DNA from: Streptomyces hokutonensis
GTDB lineage: Bacteria; Actinomycetota; Actinomycetes; Streptomycetales; Streptomycetaceae
NCBI RefSeq assembly: GCF_000376565.1
Contig: NZ_BARG01000018.1
Span: 248,001-312,000, forward strand
Direction of reading: 5' to 3'
DNA: 64,000 nucleotides
Shown here piece by piece: positions 8,740 to 17,527 of the stretch (its first letter is position 1; each line of letters starts with the position of its first letter). The translations under genes were made by a program, and so were the position numbers. Under the pieces are notes generated by a model. That model had not been told where the DNA came from. It worked only from the letters and a program-made list of their open reading frames with translations, and ran no database searches.

Positions 8740-9180
8740 CTACTGCTGTGGTCCGGCCAGTTGGGCCAGCACCTGATGCAGCGGCTCGGTGGCCCGCTTC
8801 CGGTACTCCTGGATCGCCCAGCCGTTCCCGTCCGGGTCCTTGAAGTACATGAACGTCGCCCCGTCCTGCGGCGAGAACTGCACCGGCTCGCTGACCTCGA
8901 GCCCGCGCGCGGTCAGCTCGTCGTAGGCCGCCTTCGCGTCCTGCACGCACAGCTGCATGCCGTGGTACGTCCCTGGCTGCGGGGTCCCGGTCGGCACCTG
9001 GAGGCCGTCGACCAGCGCGATCGAACAGCCGGACCCCGGCGGCGTGAGCTGCACGATCCGTACGCCCTCCATCACCTCGCCGTCGAGATCGACGTGGAAG
9101 CCGACCTTGTCCTGGTAGAACGCCTTGGCCCGGTCCACGTCCGAGACCGGCAACAGGATCACTTCGAGGGTCATGTCCAT
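8740..9180 (-). CDS. VOC/glyoxalase-like family protein
   Basis: The protein has 146 residues and one vicinal-oxygen-chelate domain built of two beta-alpha-beta-beta-beta units: VILLPVSDVDRAKAFYQDKVG at the start and MYFKDPDGNGWAIQEY at the end, with the usual metal-site positions. AAAGGAG lies eight bases before the ATG at 9180. The family includes glyoxalases, dioxygenases and drug-binding resistance proteins, and the substrate cannot be told. It lies upstream of the phosphoesterase on the same strand, 110 bp away, probably as a separate unit. Confidence 0.8.
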   Translation of the reverse strand: MDMTLEVILLPVSDVDRAKAFYQDKVGFHVDLDGEVMEGVRIVQLTPPGSGCSIALVDGLQVPTGTPQPGTYHGMQLCVQDAKAAYDELTARGLEVSEPVQFSPQDGATFMYFKDPDGNGWAIQEYRKRATEPLHQVLAQLAGPQQ

Positions 9181-9247
9181 GGCTTGACTCCTTTGTCAGG
9201 CATGTTGGGCACGTTGGGCACATGTGTGAGGCGCGTTCGCCGGCGCG

Positions 9248-9760
9248 TCACTCGAACCGCCACCGCGTCTGGCTGAACGGCTCCCCCTTACCGAAGCCGA
9301 AAACCGTGCGGGGCGCCACAGCGAAGACGAACGCGGATCCGCCACCGTGCTGGAAGGCCCCGTCCCGCACCTCGAAGTGCCAGAAACTGCCGTACTTCGC
9401 CTCCCACCCGGCGGCCAGCCCCCGCAGCCGGTCCTCGTCCGTGACCCGCACCGCCGCGCCCTCGACGACCAGGTCGTACCCCTTGTCCCAGGTGCTCGTG
9501 CCGGTCGTCAGCACGACGTGCGGGTTGTCGCCGAGATTGCGCGCCTTGCGCTCCTCGGGCCCGGTGCAGAAGTGCAGCGCCCCGTCCGCCCACACCGCGG
9601 GCAGGGGCGTCACATGCGGCCGCCCGTCCGGCCGCACCGTCGAGATCCAGAACTGCTCGGCCCGCGCGAGCCGCGCCTCGGCCGTGGCCCAGTCGGTCGC
9701 GGTGGCCGCCGGGTCGCTGTAGCGGGGGTCGAGACGGGTCTGCGGTGCGCTGTCGGTCAT
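9248..9760 (-). CDS. Pyridoxamine 5'-phosphate oxidase-family (FMN/F420-binding) protein
   Basis: The protein has 170 residues with a split-barrel flavin/deazaflavin-binding fold. Motifs include FWISTVRPDGRPHVTPLPAVW at the start of the barrel, HFCTGPEERKARNLGDNPHV and VVEGAAVRVTD. Many actinobacterial members bind F420 or haem rather than FMN, so the reaction is uncertain. It is transcribed away from glnE, sharing a 218-bp intergenic region. Confidence 0.75.
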   Translation of the reverse strand: MTDSAPQTRLDPRYSDPAATATDWATAEARLARAEQFWISTVRPDGRPHVTPLPAVWADGALHFCTGPEERKARNLGDNPHVVLTTGTSTWDKGYDLVVEGAAVRVTDEDRLRGLAAGWEAKYGSFWHFEVRDGAFQHGGGSAFVFAVAPRTVFGFGKGEPFSQTRWRFE

Positions 9761-9907
9761 CGGATACCCCTAGTCCCTGAGTCGTACGTCATCGGCTTCT
9801 CCCGGAGTCGTCGGTCGTCCCGTAGGGGAGACCCCGTACCCCTCCGGAACTCATCGCCGCACGCCCCGGGGCCACCACCCGCACCTGCGGTTAGGCTCGG
9901 GACGTTA

Positions 9908-9967
9908 CGACCTAGATCGGAACGACGTAGATCCGAACGACCCAGATCCGAACGACCTTGATCCGAG
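9908..9967 (+). repeat. Four direct 15-bp repeats upstream of glnE
   Basis: Units start at 9908, 9923, 9938 and 9953 and follow the pattern CGACnnnGATCCGAA. They end about 11 bp before the glnE start codon, in the probable 5' untranslated region. A regulatory role is inference. Confidence 0.8.
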
Positions 9968-9978
9968 GGAGGCCGAGG

Positions 9979-12978
9979 ATGACGGCGCCGGGACGCAGGA
10001 GCAGTACCTTCACGCGACTGCTGCGGCACGGCTTCACCGATCCCTCGGCCGCCGAGCGGCTCCTGGAGAGCACGGAGCTGGCGCCGATAAGGAACGACCC
10101 GGTCCTGCTGGAGGCCCTCGGCGCCACCGCCGACCCCGACCTCGCCCTTCAGGGTCTCGTACGGCTCCTGGAGGCGCAGCCCGAGCCCACGGCCCGGCGC
10201 GAGCTGACGGACACACTGATCGCGGCGAAACCCCTGCGGGACCGGCTGCTCGGCGTACTCGGCGCCTCCGCCGCCCTGGGGGACCACCTCGCCCGGCATC
10301 CGCGCGACTGGCACGCCCTCGTCATGTACGAGCCCCGCGACCTCCACCCCGGGGTGGAGGAGTTCGAACGCGGGCTGGCCGAGGCCACCGACCCGGTCGC
10401 CCTCCGCGTCGCCTACCGCCGCTGCCTGCTGTCCGTCGCCGCCCGCGACGTGTGCGGCACCACCGACCTCGCGCAGACCGCCGCCGAACTCGCCGACCTC
10501 GCCACCGCCACCCTGCGCGCCGCGCTCGCCATCGCGCGCGCCGCAGCCCCCGACGACGCCGCGCTGTGCCGGCTCGCGGTGATCGCGATGGGCAAGTGCG
10601 GCGGCCACGAGCTGAACTACGTCTCCGACGTCGACGTCATCTTCGTCGGCGAGGCCGTCGACGGAGCCGACGAGGGCAAGGCGCTCCGCGCCGCCACCAA
10701 GCTCGCCGCCCACATGATGCGGATCTGCTCCGAGACCACCGTCGAGGGCTCCATCTGGCCCGTCGACGCCAACCTCCGCCCCGAGGGCCGCAACGGCCCC
10801 CTGGTCCGCACCCTCGCCAGTCACCTCGCCTACTACCAGCGCTGGGCCAAGACCTGGGAGTTCCAGGCCCTGTTGAAGGCCCGCCCGGTGGCCGGCGACC
10901 TCGGGCTCGGCGCGGAGTACGTCGCCGCCCTCGAACCCCTCGTGTGGAAGGCGGCCGAGCGCGAGAACTTCGTGACCGACGTGCAGAAGATGCGCCGCCG
11001 GGTCGTCGAGAACATCCCCGCCGCCGAGATCGACCGCGAACTGAAACTCGCTCCCGGCGGCCTGCGGGACGTCGAATTCGCCGTCCAGCTCCTCCAGTTG
11101 GTGCACGGCCGCGCCGACATCTCGCTGCGCAGCGGCACCACGCTGGTCGCGCTCCAGGCCCTCGCCGCCGGCGGCTACGTCGGCCGCGAGGACGCCGCCC
11201 GGCTCGACGACGCCTACCGCTTCCTGCGCACCATGGAACACCGCATCCAGCTCTACCGGTTGCGCCGCACCCACCTCGTCCCCGTCGAGGAGGCCGACCA
11301 GCGCCGCCTCGGCCGCTCGATGGGCCTGCGCACCGACCCGGTCGCCGAGCTGAACCGCGAGTGGAAGCGCCACGCGACCGTCGTACGACGTCTGCACGAG
11401 AAGCTCTTCTACCGTCCACTGCTCGACGCGGTCGCCCAACTCGCCCCCGGCGAGACCAGGTTGAGTGCCCAGGCGGCCCGCGAACGCCTGGTGGCCCTCG
11501 GCTACGTCGACCCGGCGGCGGCCCTGCGCCACATCGAGGCCCTCGCCTCCGGCGTCACCCGCAAGGCCGCCATCCAACGGACCCTGCTGCCCGTCCTGTT
11601 GGGCTGGTTCGCGGACTCCGCCGACCCGGACGCGGGCCTCCTCAACTTCCGCAAGGTCTCCGACGCGCTCGGCAAGACCCCTTGGTACCTACGGCTGTTG
11701 CGGGACGAGGGCGCCGCCGCGGAGAACCTCGCCCGCGTCCTGTCGGCCGGCCGCCTCGCCCCCGACCTCCTGATGCGCGCCCCCGAAGCGGTCGCCCTGC
11801 TCGGCGACGGCGACGGCGGCAGCGGCCTCGAACCCCGCGAACGCGCCCACCTGGACCAGGAGATACTGGCCGCGGTCGGCCGCGCCGACGACGCCGTCCA
11901 GGCCGTCACCTTCGCCCGCGGCGTCCGCCGCCGCGAACTCTTCCGTACGGCCGCCTTCGACATCGTCGGCTCCTACGGCACCGAGACGCAGCCCGCCGCG
12001 GCCGACCAGGGTGCCCTGGTCGACCGGGTCGGCGGCGCCGTCTCCGACCTCACCGCGGCGACCCTCGCCGGCACGCTGCGCGCGGTCGTGCGCGAGACCT
12101 GGGGCGACACCCTGCCCACCCGCTTCGCCGTCATCGGCATGGGCCGCTTCGGCGGCCACGAACTGGGCTACGGCTCCGACGCGGACGTCCTGTTCGTGCA
12201 CGAGCCCCGCGAGGGCGTGCCCGAGCGCGAGGCCTCCGAGGCGGCCAACAAGGTCGTCTCCGAGATGCGCAGACTGCTCCAGGTCGCCAGCTCGGACCCG
12301 CCCCTGCTGATCGACGCGGACCTGCGTCCCGAGGGCAAGTCGGGGCCGCTCGTACGGTCGTTGAACTCCTACGAGGCGTACTACCGCCGGTGGTCCCTCG
12401 TCTGGGAGTCGCAGGCGCTGCTGCGGGCCGAACCCGTCGCCGGGGACGAGGAGTTGGGCCGCCGGTTCATCGAACTGATCGATCCGCTGCGGTATCCGGC
12501 CGAGGGGCTCGGCGACGACGCGGTACGGGAGATCCGGCGGCTCAAGGCCCGGATGGAGTCCGAGCGGTTGCCTCGTGGCGCGGACTCCACGCTGCACACC
12601 AAGCTCGGGCGTGGGGGGCTCTCCGACGTCGAATGGACCGTGCAGCTCATGCAGTTGCGGCACGGGTGGGTCGAGCCGGGGCTGAGGACCACCCGTACCC
12701 GCGGTGCACTTGCCGCCGCGTGTGCCGCCGAGCTGATCTCGGCCGAGGACGCGGAGACCTTGGACGAGGCGTGGGTGTTGGCCACGCGGGTTCGTAACGC
12801 GGTGATGCTGGTGAGGGGGCGGGCGGGGGACACGTTTCCTTCTGATCCGCGTGAACTGGCTGCTGTGGGGCGGTACTTGGGGTATGGGCCGGGGCATGTG
12901 GGGGACATGCTGGATGACTATCGGCGGACTACTCGGCGGGCGCGTGGTGTGGTCGACGTGTTGTTCTATGGGGCCTAG
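9979..12978 (+). CDS. glnE: Bifunctional glutamine synthetase adenylyltransferase/deadenylyltransferase
   Basis: The protein has 999 residues from the ATG at 9979 (GAGGGAGG upstream), the usual GlnE length. Two nucleotidyltransferase domains are visible, with GKCGGHELNYVSDVDVIFVG near residue 205 (deadenylylation side) and GMGRFGGHELGYGSDADVLF near residue 720 (adenylylation side), each followed by a helical PII-uridylyltransferase-type domain. GlnE adenylylates GSI on its NLYDLP-type Tyr to switch nitrogen assimilation. The nearby glnA2 product lacks that Tyr, so the target must be encoded elsewhere. Confidence 0.95.
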   Translation: MTAPGRRSSTFTRLLRHGFTDPSAAERLLESTELAPIRNDPVLLEALGATADPDLALQGLVRLLEAQPEPTARRELTDTLIAAKPLRDRLLGVLGASAALGDHLARHPRDWHALVMYEPRDLHPGVEEFERGLAEATDPVALRVAYRRCLLSVAARDVCGTTDLAQTAAELADLATATLRAALAIARAAAPDDAALCRLAVIAMGKCGGHELNYVSDVDVIFVGEAVDGADEGKALRAATKLAAHMMRICSETTVEGSIWPVDANLRPEGRNGPLVRTLASHLAYYQRWAKTWEFQALLKARPVAGDLGLGAEYVAALEPLVWKAAERENFVTDVQKMRRRVVENIPAAEIDRELKLAPGGLRDVEFAVQLLQLVHGRADISLRSGTTLVALQALAAGGYVGREDAARLDDAYRFLRTMEHRIQLYRLRRTHLVPVEEADQRRLGRSMGLRTDPVAELNREWKRHATVVRRLHEKLFYRPLLDAVAQLAPGETRLSAQAARERLVALGYVDPAAALRHIEALASGVTRKAAIQRTLLPVLLGWFADSADPDAGLLNFRKVSDALGKTPWYLRLLRDEGAAAENLARVLSAGRLAPDLLMRAPEAVALLGDGDGGSGLEPRERAHLDQEILAAVGRADDAVQAVTFARGVRRRELFRTAAFDIVGSYGTETQPAAADQGALVDRVGGAVSDLTAATLAGTLRAVVRETWGDTLPTRFAVIGMGRFGGHELGYGSDADVLFVHEPREGVPEREASEAANKVVSEMRRLLQVASSDPPLLIDADLRPEGKSGPLVRSLNSYEAYYRRWSLVWESQALLRAEPVAGDEELGRRFIELIDPLRYPAEGLGDDAVREIRRLKARMESERLPRGADSTLHTKLGRGGLSDVEWTVQLMQLRHGWVEPGLRTTRTRGALAAACAAELISAEDAETLDEAWVLATRVRNAVMLVRGRAGDTFPSDPRELAAVGRYLGYGPGHVGDMLDDYRRTTRRARGVVDVLFYGA

Positions 12979-13907
12979 ACGGGTTGTTTGTTGGCTGACC
13001 GCCGGTGGGGGCTGGGCGCGCAGTTCCCCGCGCCCCTAAAAGCCTGCACTGAGCGGTGTCTTGTCAGGGCTACGCCCGCCAGTACCACCGCCATGCCCGT
13101 CACCACCCGCAGCCCCACCCTCTCGTCCAGCAGCACCGCCCCCAACGACACCGACACAACCGGCAGTAGATATCCGACCGTTGCGGCGCTCGTCGGGCCC
13201 TCGTCCGCGATCAGGCGGTAGTTGAGATAGAAGGTCGCGCCCGTGGCGAGGACGCCCAGGGCGGTCACCGCGAGGAGGGCCGTGAGGTCGGGGTGCACCG
13301 GGCCCGCGGCCGGTAGGGCGAGGGTCGTCCAAGCCGTGGCCGCCATCAACTGCGCCGCCGAGACCGCCAACGGGGCCTGGCCGGTGGTGAGTTTGCGGGC
13401 CATGTAGGCGAAGGCCACGGCGTAGCTCGCGGCGGCGGCCAGCAGGGCGAGCGCGCCCCAGCTCGCCAGGCCCGAGCGCTGCCACGGGGCGAAGATCAGG
13501 ACCGTACCCGCGAAGCCGAGAAAGAGGCCGGTGAGGCGGGCGCGGCCGAGGTCGCGGTCGGTGCCGAGGGCGATGCCGATCAGCAGGGACCACAAGGGAG
13601 TTGTGGCGTTCAGGACGCCCGCGAGCCCGGAGTCGACGGTCTGCTCGCCCACGCTGAACAGGGCGAACGGGACGGCGTTGCAGAAGAGGGCGGCCACCGC
13701 GAGCCGGCCCCACGTCCTGCGGTCACGGGGGAGGCGCTGGCCTTTGGCACGGGCCAGGCCCAGCAGGACCAGTGTGCCCAGGGCGCAGCGCGTGATGGTG
13801 ATCTGGGCGGGGGAGAGGCCGTGGTCCAGGGCGAGTTTGATCCACAGGAAGCCCGAACCCCACAGGAGGGCGAGCGCGGCCATGCGGAGTGTCGAGGCGG
13901 GCTGCAT
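12975..13907 (-). CDS. EamA/DMT-family transporter
   Basis: The protein has 310 residues with ten predicted transmembrane segments in two EamA repeats (LLWGSGFLWIKLAL at the start, and the second half from about residue 150). This is a drug/metabolite exporter or permease type with unknown substrate. It is transcribed divergently from a LysR regulator with only 72 bp between them, the classic arrangement in which the regulator controls the transporter. The last about 15 residues are encoded by the common GCGCAGTTCCCC intergenic repeat, so the reading frame seems to run into non-coding repeat DNA, and its stop overlaps the glnE stop region. Confidence 0.85.
   Translation of the reverse strand: MQPASTLRMAALALLWGSGFLWIKLALDHGLSPAQITITRCALGTLVLLGLARAKGQRLPRDRRTWGRLAVAALFCNAVPFALFSVGEQTVDSGLAGVLNATTPLWSLLIGIALGTDRDLGRARLTGLFLGFAGTVLIFAPWQRSGLASWGALALLAAAASYAVAFAYMARKLTTGQAPLAVSAAQLMAATAWTTLALPAAGPVHPDLTALLAVTALGVLATGATFYLNYRLIADEGPTSAATVGYLLPVVSVSLGAVLLDERVGLRVVTGMAVVLAGVALTRHRSVQAFRGAGNCAPSPHRRSANKQPV
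13011..13037. repeat. Dispersed Streptomyces intergenic repeat, copy 1
   Basis: The 27-bp sequence containing GCGCAGTTCCCCGCGCCCCT matches 20831-20857 at 26 of 27 positions. This motif recurs in many Streptomyces intergenic regions. It lies between the convergent glnE and EamA genes and overlaps the end of the EamA frame. Confidence 0.8.
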
Positions 13908-13979
13908 GGGTCCACGGTCGGACAGTCCGACCTTTCAGCACAAGCGAAGGATTCTATAGCCACTGTTAACCTCTCCTAC
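13908..13979. promoter_or_regulatory. Divergent EamA/LysR control region
   Basis: These 72 bp separate the start codons of the EamA exporter and the LysR regulator and contain an AT-richer patch (GGATTCTATAGCCACTGTTAA). A LysR-binding T-n11-A site is expected here, but I cannot single one out with confidence. Confidence 0.5.
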
Positions 13980-14939
13980 ATGCTTGATGTGCGACGCATG
14001 CAGGTGCTGCGGGCCGTGGTGGACAGCGGTTCGGTGACCGCGGCGGCGGCCCGGCTCGGCTACACGCCGTCCGCGGTGAGCCAGCAGGTCGGGGCGCTGG
14101 AGAAGGAGGCCGGGACCGCGCTGCTGGAGCGGGTGGGGCGCGGGGTGCGGCCCACGGCGGCCGGGCTGCTGCTCACGGGATACGCGGACGCGATCGGGCG
14201 GCAGGTCGCCGAGGCGGAGACGGCGCTGGCGGACCTGGTGGCGGGGCGCACCGGGCAGCTCACGGTCCGCTACTTCGCCACCGCCGGTGCCGCCCTGGTC
14301 GCCCCCGCCGTGGCCCGGCTCCGTGCCGAACACCCGGGAGTACGGCTGGAGTTGAAGCTGACCGACCCCGAGGACCCGCTGCCGGACGTGCGGGAGGGGC
14401 GGGCGGATGTCGCGCTGGTCGTGGGGGAGTCCCGTGTTCCCGACGGCGTACGGCTGGTGAAGCTGCTTGACGATCCGTATCTCGCCGTGCTGCCCAAGGG
14501 GCACCGGCTGGCCGCGCGGCGGAGTGTGGAGCTGCGGGAGCTGGCCGAGGAGGCGTGGGTCGGGAGCGAGTGGCCGGGGCCGTGTCTCGACGCCCAGCTC
14601 GGCGCGTGTGCCGCGGCGGGGTTCCGGCCGGGGTTCGCGGTCCAGAGCGAGGACTACGTGACGGCTCAGGGTTTCGTGGCGGCGGGCCTCGGGGTGACCC
14701 TGATTCCCCGGCTGGGGCTGGGCAGCCGCCACCCGGACGTGGTCGTACGGGTCGTACGGGATCCGGAGCCGGTGCGGACCATCCACGCGGCCGTCCGCGA
14801 GACGGCACCGCCACAGCCGGCCCTGCGGGCGTTTCTGCGCGCGCTGCGGGACGCGGCGACCGGGGGACCCGTCTCGGACCAGGGCCTGTCCGGCGGATCG
14901 GGTCGGAGGAAAGCGGCGGCGCCTCATCAGCACAGGTGA
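13980..14939 (+). CDS. LysR-family transcriptional regulator
   Basis: The protein has 319 residues. The N-terminal winged HTH reads MLDVRRMQVLRAVVDSGSV then AAARLGYTPSAVSQQVGALE, and the C-terminal periplasmic-binding-like effector domain starts near residue 90 (GQLTVRYFATAGAALVAPAV). I chose the ATG at 13980 because it matches the family N-terminus; no good Shine-Dalgarno is visible. It probably controls itself and the divergent EamA transporter. The effector is unknown. Confidence 0.85.
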   Translation: MLDVRRMQVLRAVVDSGSVTAAAARLGYTPSAVSQQVGALEKEAGTALLERVGRGVRPTAAGLLLTGYADAIGRQVAEAETALADLVAGRTGQLTVRYFATAGAALVAPAVARLRAEHPGVRLELKLTDPEDPLPDVREGRADVALVVGESRVPDGVRLVKLLDDPYLAVLPKGHRLAARRSVELRELAEEAWVGSEWPGPCLDAQLGACAAAGFRPGFAVQSEDYVTAQGFVAAGLGVTLIPRLGLGSRHPDVVVRVVRDPEPVRTIHAAVRETAPPQPALRAFLRALRDAATGGPVSDQGLSGGSGRRKAAAPHQHR

Positions 14940-14999
14940 GCGGGTTCTGGCGCGTGCAGCTGCGAGGCGGAGGAGGGCGCCGACGCGATGAGGGTCCCT

Positions 15000-15025
15000 C
15001 CCGGTCGAGCGGAGCCGAGACCGGG
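15000..15025 (+). terminator. Hairpin downstream of the LysR gene
   Basis: Perfect 7-bp arms CCCGGTC and GACCGGG flank a 12-nt loop, 60 bp after the LysR stop. The surrounding 14960-15080 resembles repetitive intergenic Streptomyces sequence. It lacks a T-run, so termination is only probable. Confidence 0.5.
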
Positions 15026-15139
15026 TGAGTCGGCAGCCGACGGCAACGCAGCTGGGGTCTTCCTACGCCTTGAGGCAGTGGGGAGGGCGTGCCGGACCCC
15101 GCGTCTCCGGCATGATCCGCCGGACAGGCCCGGGGCGGG

Positions 15140-16006
15140 CTACGCCTTGGTCGGCAGCCAGAGCCCGTCCGCTCCCCGTACCGCCACCGTACGGGGCAGG
15201 GCGTACGGGAAGGCGCCGTACCAGACGCGGGAGACGGCGAAGCCGAAGGCCAGGCAGAGCATGCCGCCCACCGCGTCGAGCCAGAAGTGGTTGGCGGTGG
15301 AGACGATGACCATGAGGGTGGCCGCCGGGTAGAGGAGGCCGAGGATGCGGACCCAGGGGAGTTTCGCCAGGGTGAAGATCGTCAGGCCGCACCACAGGGA
15401 CCAGCCGATGTGCATGGAGGGCATCGCGGCGTACTGGTTCGACATGTGCTTCAGGTCGCCGGAGGCCATCGAACCCCAGGTCTGGTGGACCATGACGGTG
15501 TCGACGAAGTGGCCGCCGGTCATCAGGCGGGGCGGGGCCAGCGGGAAGAAGTAGTAGCCGACCAGGGCCACGGCGGTGGTCGCGAAGAGGACCAGGCGGG
15601 TCGCCGCGTACCGGCCCGGATGACTGCGGTACAGCCACACCAGGACGCCCAGTGTCACCACGAAGTGCAGTGTCGCGTAGTAGTAGTTCATGCCGACGAT
15701 CAGCCAAGTCACCGAGTTCACCGCGTGGTTGACCGACTGCTCGACGGCGATGCCGAGGTCGTTCTCCACCCGCCAGATCCAGTCGGCGTTGCGCAGGGCC
15801 TGGCCCCGCTGCTCCGGAACCGCGTTGCGGATCTGTGAGTACGTCCAGTAACTCACCGCGATCAGCAGGATCTCGAACCACAGCCGGGGCCGGCGCGGAG
15901 TCCGCAACCGGCGCAGGAAACCCTGCCCCGCGGCGTCCGCGACGGGGCTCGGAACGGCTTCTTCACGGCCTTCCAATGTCGTCACGGTGGTCTCACCCAT
16001 AGACAC
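15140..16006 (-). CDS. PAP2-family membrane phosphatase/transferase
   Basis: The protein has 288 residues with about six transmembrane segments. The split phosphatase signature is visible in the second half: MPSMHIGWSLWCGL (His of the first motif) and STANHFWLDAVGGML (SxxxHxxxD type, His as nucleophile). This is the PAP2_3/inositol-phosphoceramide-synthase-like group, acting on lipid phosphates at the membrane. The exact lipid is unknown. The start could be Met1 or Met3 (16000). It lies between LysR and malR and is not obviously linked to either. Confidence 0.8.
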   Translation of the reverse strand: MSMGETTVTTLEGREEAVPSPVADAAGQGFLRRLRTPRRPRLWFEILLIAVSYWTYSQIRNAVPEQRGQALRNADWIWRVENDLGIAVEQSVNHAVNSVTWLIVGMNYYYATLHFVVTLGVLVWLYRSHPGRYAATRLVLFATTAVALVGYYFFPLAPPRLMTGGHFVDTVMVHQTWGSMASGDLKHMSNQYAAMPSMHIGWSLWCGLTIFTLAKLPWVRILGLLYPAATLMVIVSTANHFWLDAVGGMLCLAFGFAVSRVWYGAFPYALPRTVAVRGADGLWLPTKA

Positions 16007-16131
16007 AAAGTCTGCCAGAAAAGGCTTCCGCGACCGATCATCCCTTGGTCGGGTCCGGCTCGCATGTTCTACGACGAGAAGAGTCCCCGTACTACTACCA
16101 GCGCACTGGAAACGGCCGCGGTTTCTCCCCC

Positions 16132-17214
16132 TTAGGGACGATTCCGTTCCCCGGGCGCCGAAGCCGTGGAACCCCGCACCACCAGCTCCGGCATGAACAC
16201 GAACTCACTGTGCGGCGCGGGCGTCCCGCCGATCTCCTCCAGCAACGTCCGCACGGCCGCCTGTCCCATCGCCGGCACCGGCTTGCGGATCGTGGTCAGC
16301 GGCGGGTCGGTGAACGCGATCAGCGGGGAGTCGTCGAAGCCGACCACGGAGACGTCGGTGGGCACCTGAAGTCCCCGCTGCCGGGCCGCCCGTATCGCGC
16401 CGAGGGCCATCATGTCGCTCGCGCACACGATCGCCGTGCAGTCGCGGTCGATCAGCGCGGCGGCGGCGGCCTGCCCGCCCTCCAGCGTGTACAGCGAGTG
16501 CTGCACCAGCCGGGTCTCCACGTCCTCGGCGGTCAGGGCCAGTTGGTCCTGCATCGTGCGGACGAAGCCCTCGATCTTGCGTTGTACGGGTACGAAGCGC
16601 TTGGGGCCCAGCGCCAGACCGATGCGGGTGTGGCCGAGGGAGACGAGGTGGGTGACGGCGAGGGTCATCGCCGCGCGGTCGTCCGGCGAGATGAACGGCG
16701 CCTGCACCTTGGGCGAGAAGCCGTCCACGAGCACGAACGGCACGCCCTGCGCCCGCAGTTGCTCGTAGCGCTGCATGTCCGCGGAGGTGTCCGCGTGCAG
16801 TCCGGAGACGAAGATGATGCCGGCCACCCCGCGGTCGACGAGCATCTCGGTCAGCTCGTCCTCCGTGGACCCGCCCGGGGTCTGGGTGGCGAGGACGGGG
16901 GTGTAGCCCTGCCGGGTCAGCGCCTGCCCTATGACCTGCGCCAGGGCGGGGAATATCGGGTTCTCCAGCTCCGGCGTTATGAGGCCGACCAGGCCCTCGC
17001 TGCGCTGCCGCAGCCGTACCGGACGCTCGTAGCCGAGTACGTCGAGGGCGGCGAGGACGGACTGGCGGGTGGTGGCGGCGACGCCCGGCTTGCCGTTGAG
17101 GACGCGGCTGACGGTCGCCTCGCTCACCCCCGCCTGGGCGGCGATGTCGGCAAGCCGTGTGGTCACGGGAGTGGACTGTACCGGCCGTCGGCGCGCTGCG
17201 GGTTGCTGCGTCAT
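16132..17214 (-). CDS. malR: LacI-family maltose/maltodextrin regulator MalR
   Basis: The protein has 360 residues. The N-terminal LacI HTH and hinge read TRLADIAAQAGVSEATVSRV then LNGKPGVA, followed by a periplasmic-binding-type sensor domain (LVGLITPELENPIFPAL to DVSVVGFDDSPLIAFTDPP). The ATG at 17214 has GAGGG upstream. It is divergent from malEFG, and the order malR/malEFG/aglA/amylase/pullulanase matches the S. coelicolor and S. lividans (Reg1) locus, where MalR represses maltose and amylase genes until a maltodextrin is present. The shared 9-bp palindromes before the target genes support this. Confidence 0.92.
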   Translation of the reverse strand: MTQQPAARRRPVQSTPVTTRLADIAAQAGVSEATVSRVLNGKPGVAATTRQSVLAALDVLGYERPVRLRQRSEGLVGLITPELENPIFPALAQVIGQALTRQGYTPVLATQTPGGSTEDELTEMLVDRGVAGIIFVSGLHADTSADMQRYEQLRAQGVPFVLVDGFSPKVQAPFISPDDRAAMTLAVTHLVSLGHTRIGLALGPKRFVPVQRKIEGFVRTMQDQLALTAEDVETRLVQHSLYTLEGGQAAAAALIDRDCTAIVCASDMMALGAIRAARQRGLQVPTDVSVVGFDDSPLIAFTDPPLTTIRKPVPAMGQAAVRTLLEEIGGTPAPHSEFVFMPELVVRGSTASAPGERNRP

Positions 17215-17262
17215 CGCGATCCCTCGTGTTCTGGTGGGCTTCTGGTCGGTATACGGCGTGCG

Positions 17263-17289
17263 GCAAGAGCTTGCAGAGTCTTGCACAAG
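17263..17289. promoter_or_regulatory. Putative MalR operator, malR-proximal
   Basis: GCAAGAGCTTGC (17263-17274) is a perfect 5-bp-arm palindrome, and CTTGCACAAG (17280-17289) is a second dyad in the same half-site language (CTTGC/GCAAG). It lies 50-75 bp upstream of the malR start in the malR-malE divergent region, suggesting autoregulation. Confidence 0.7.
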
Positions 17290-17372
17290 TGTCTCATCGC
17301 CCGCTGAGCCGCATCAATACTCGGTTTCACCCGGATCGAGGAGAGGTCACGGGCGGGTAACTCTCCGACCGT

Positions 17373-17392
17373 CTTGCAGTTTTTTGCAGCAA
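17373..17392. promoter_or_regulatory. Putative MalR operator, malE-proximal
   Basis: CTTGCAG (17373-17379) and the 9-bp palindrome TTGCAGCAA (17384-17392) stand in tandem, about 135 bp before the malE start. The same 9-mer occurs before the first amylase and between the amylase and pullulanase genes. Confidence 0.8.
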
Positions 17393-17527
17393 GGACTTTC
17401 GCAACGCTTTCATCGCTGTTACGTTCGGCGACGCCCGGCGGCGGCGAAGGAGCGGTCGGCGAGTGGCAGGGGCGGCGGACGGGCCCGCCCCCTGCGGCAC
17501 ACGGGCTTTCACCCTCAAGGAGAACTC

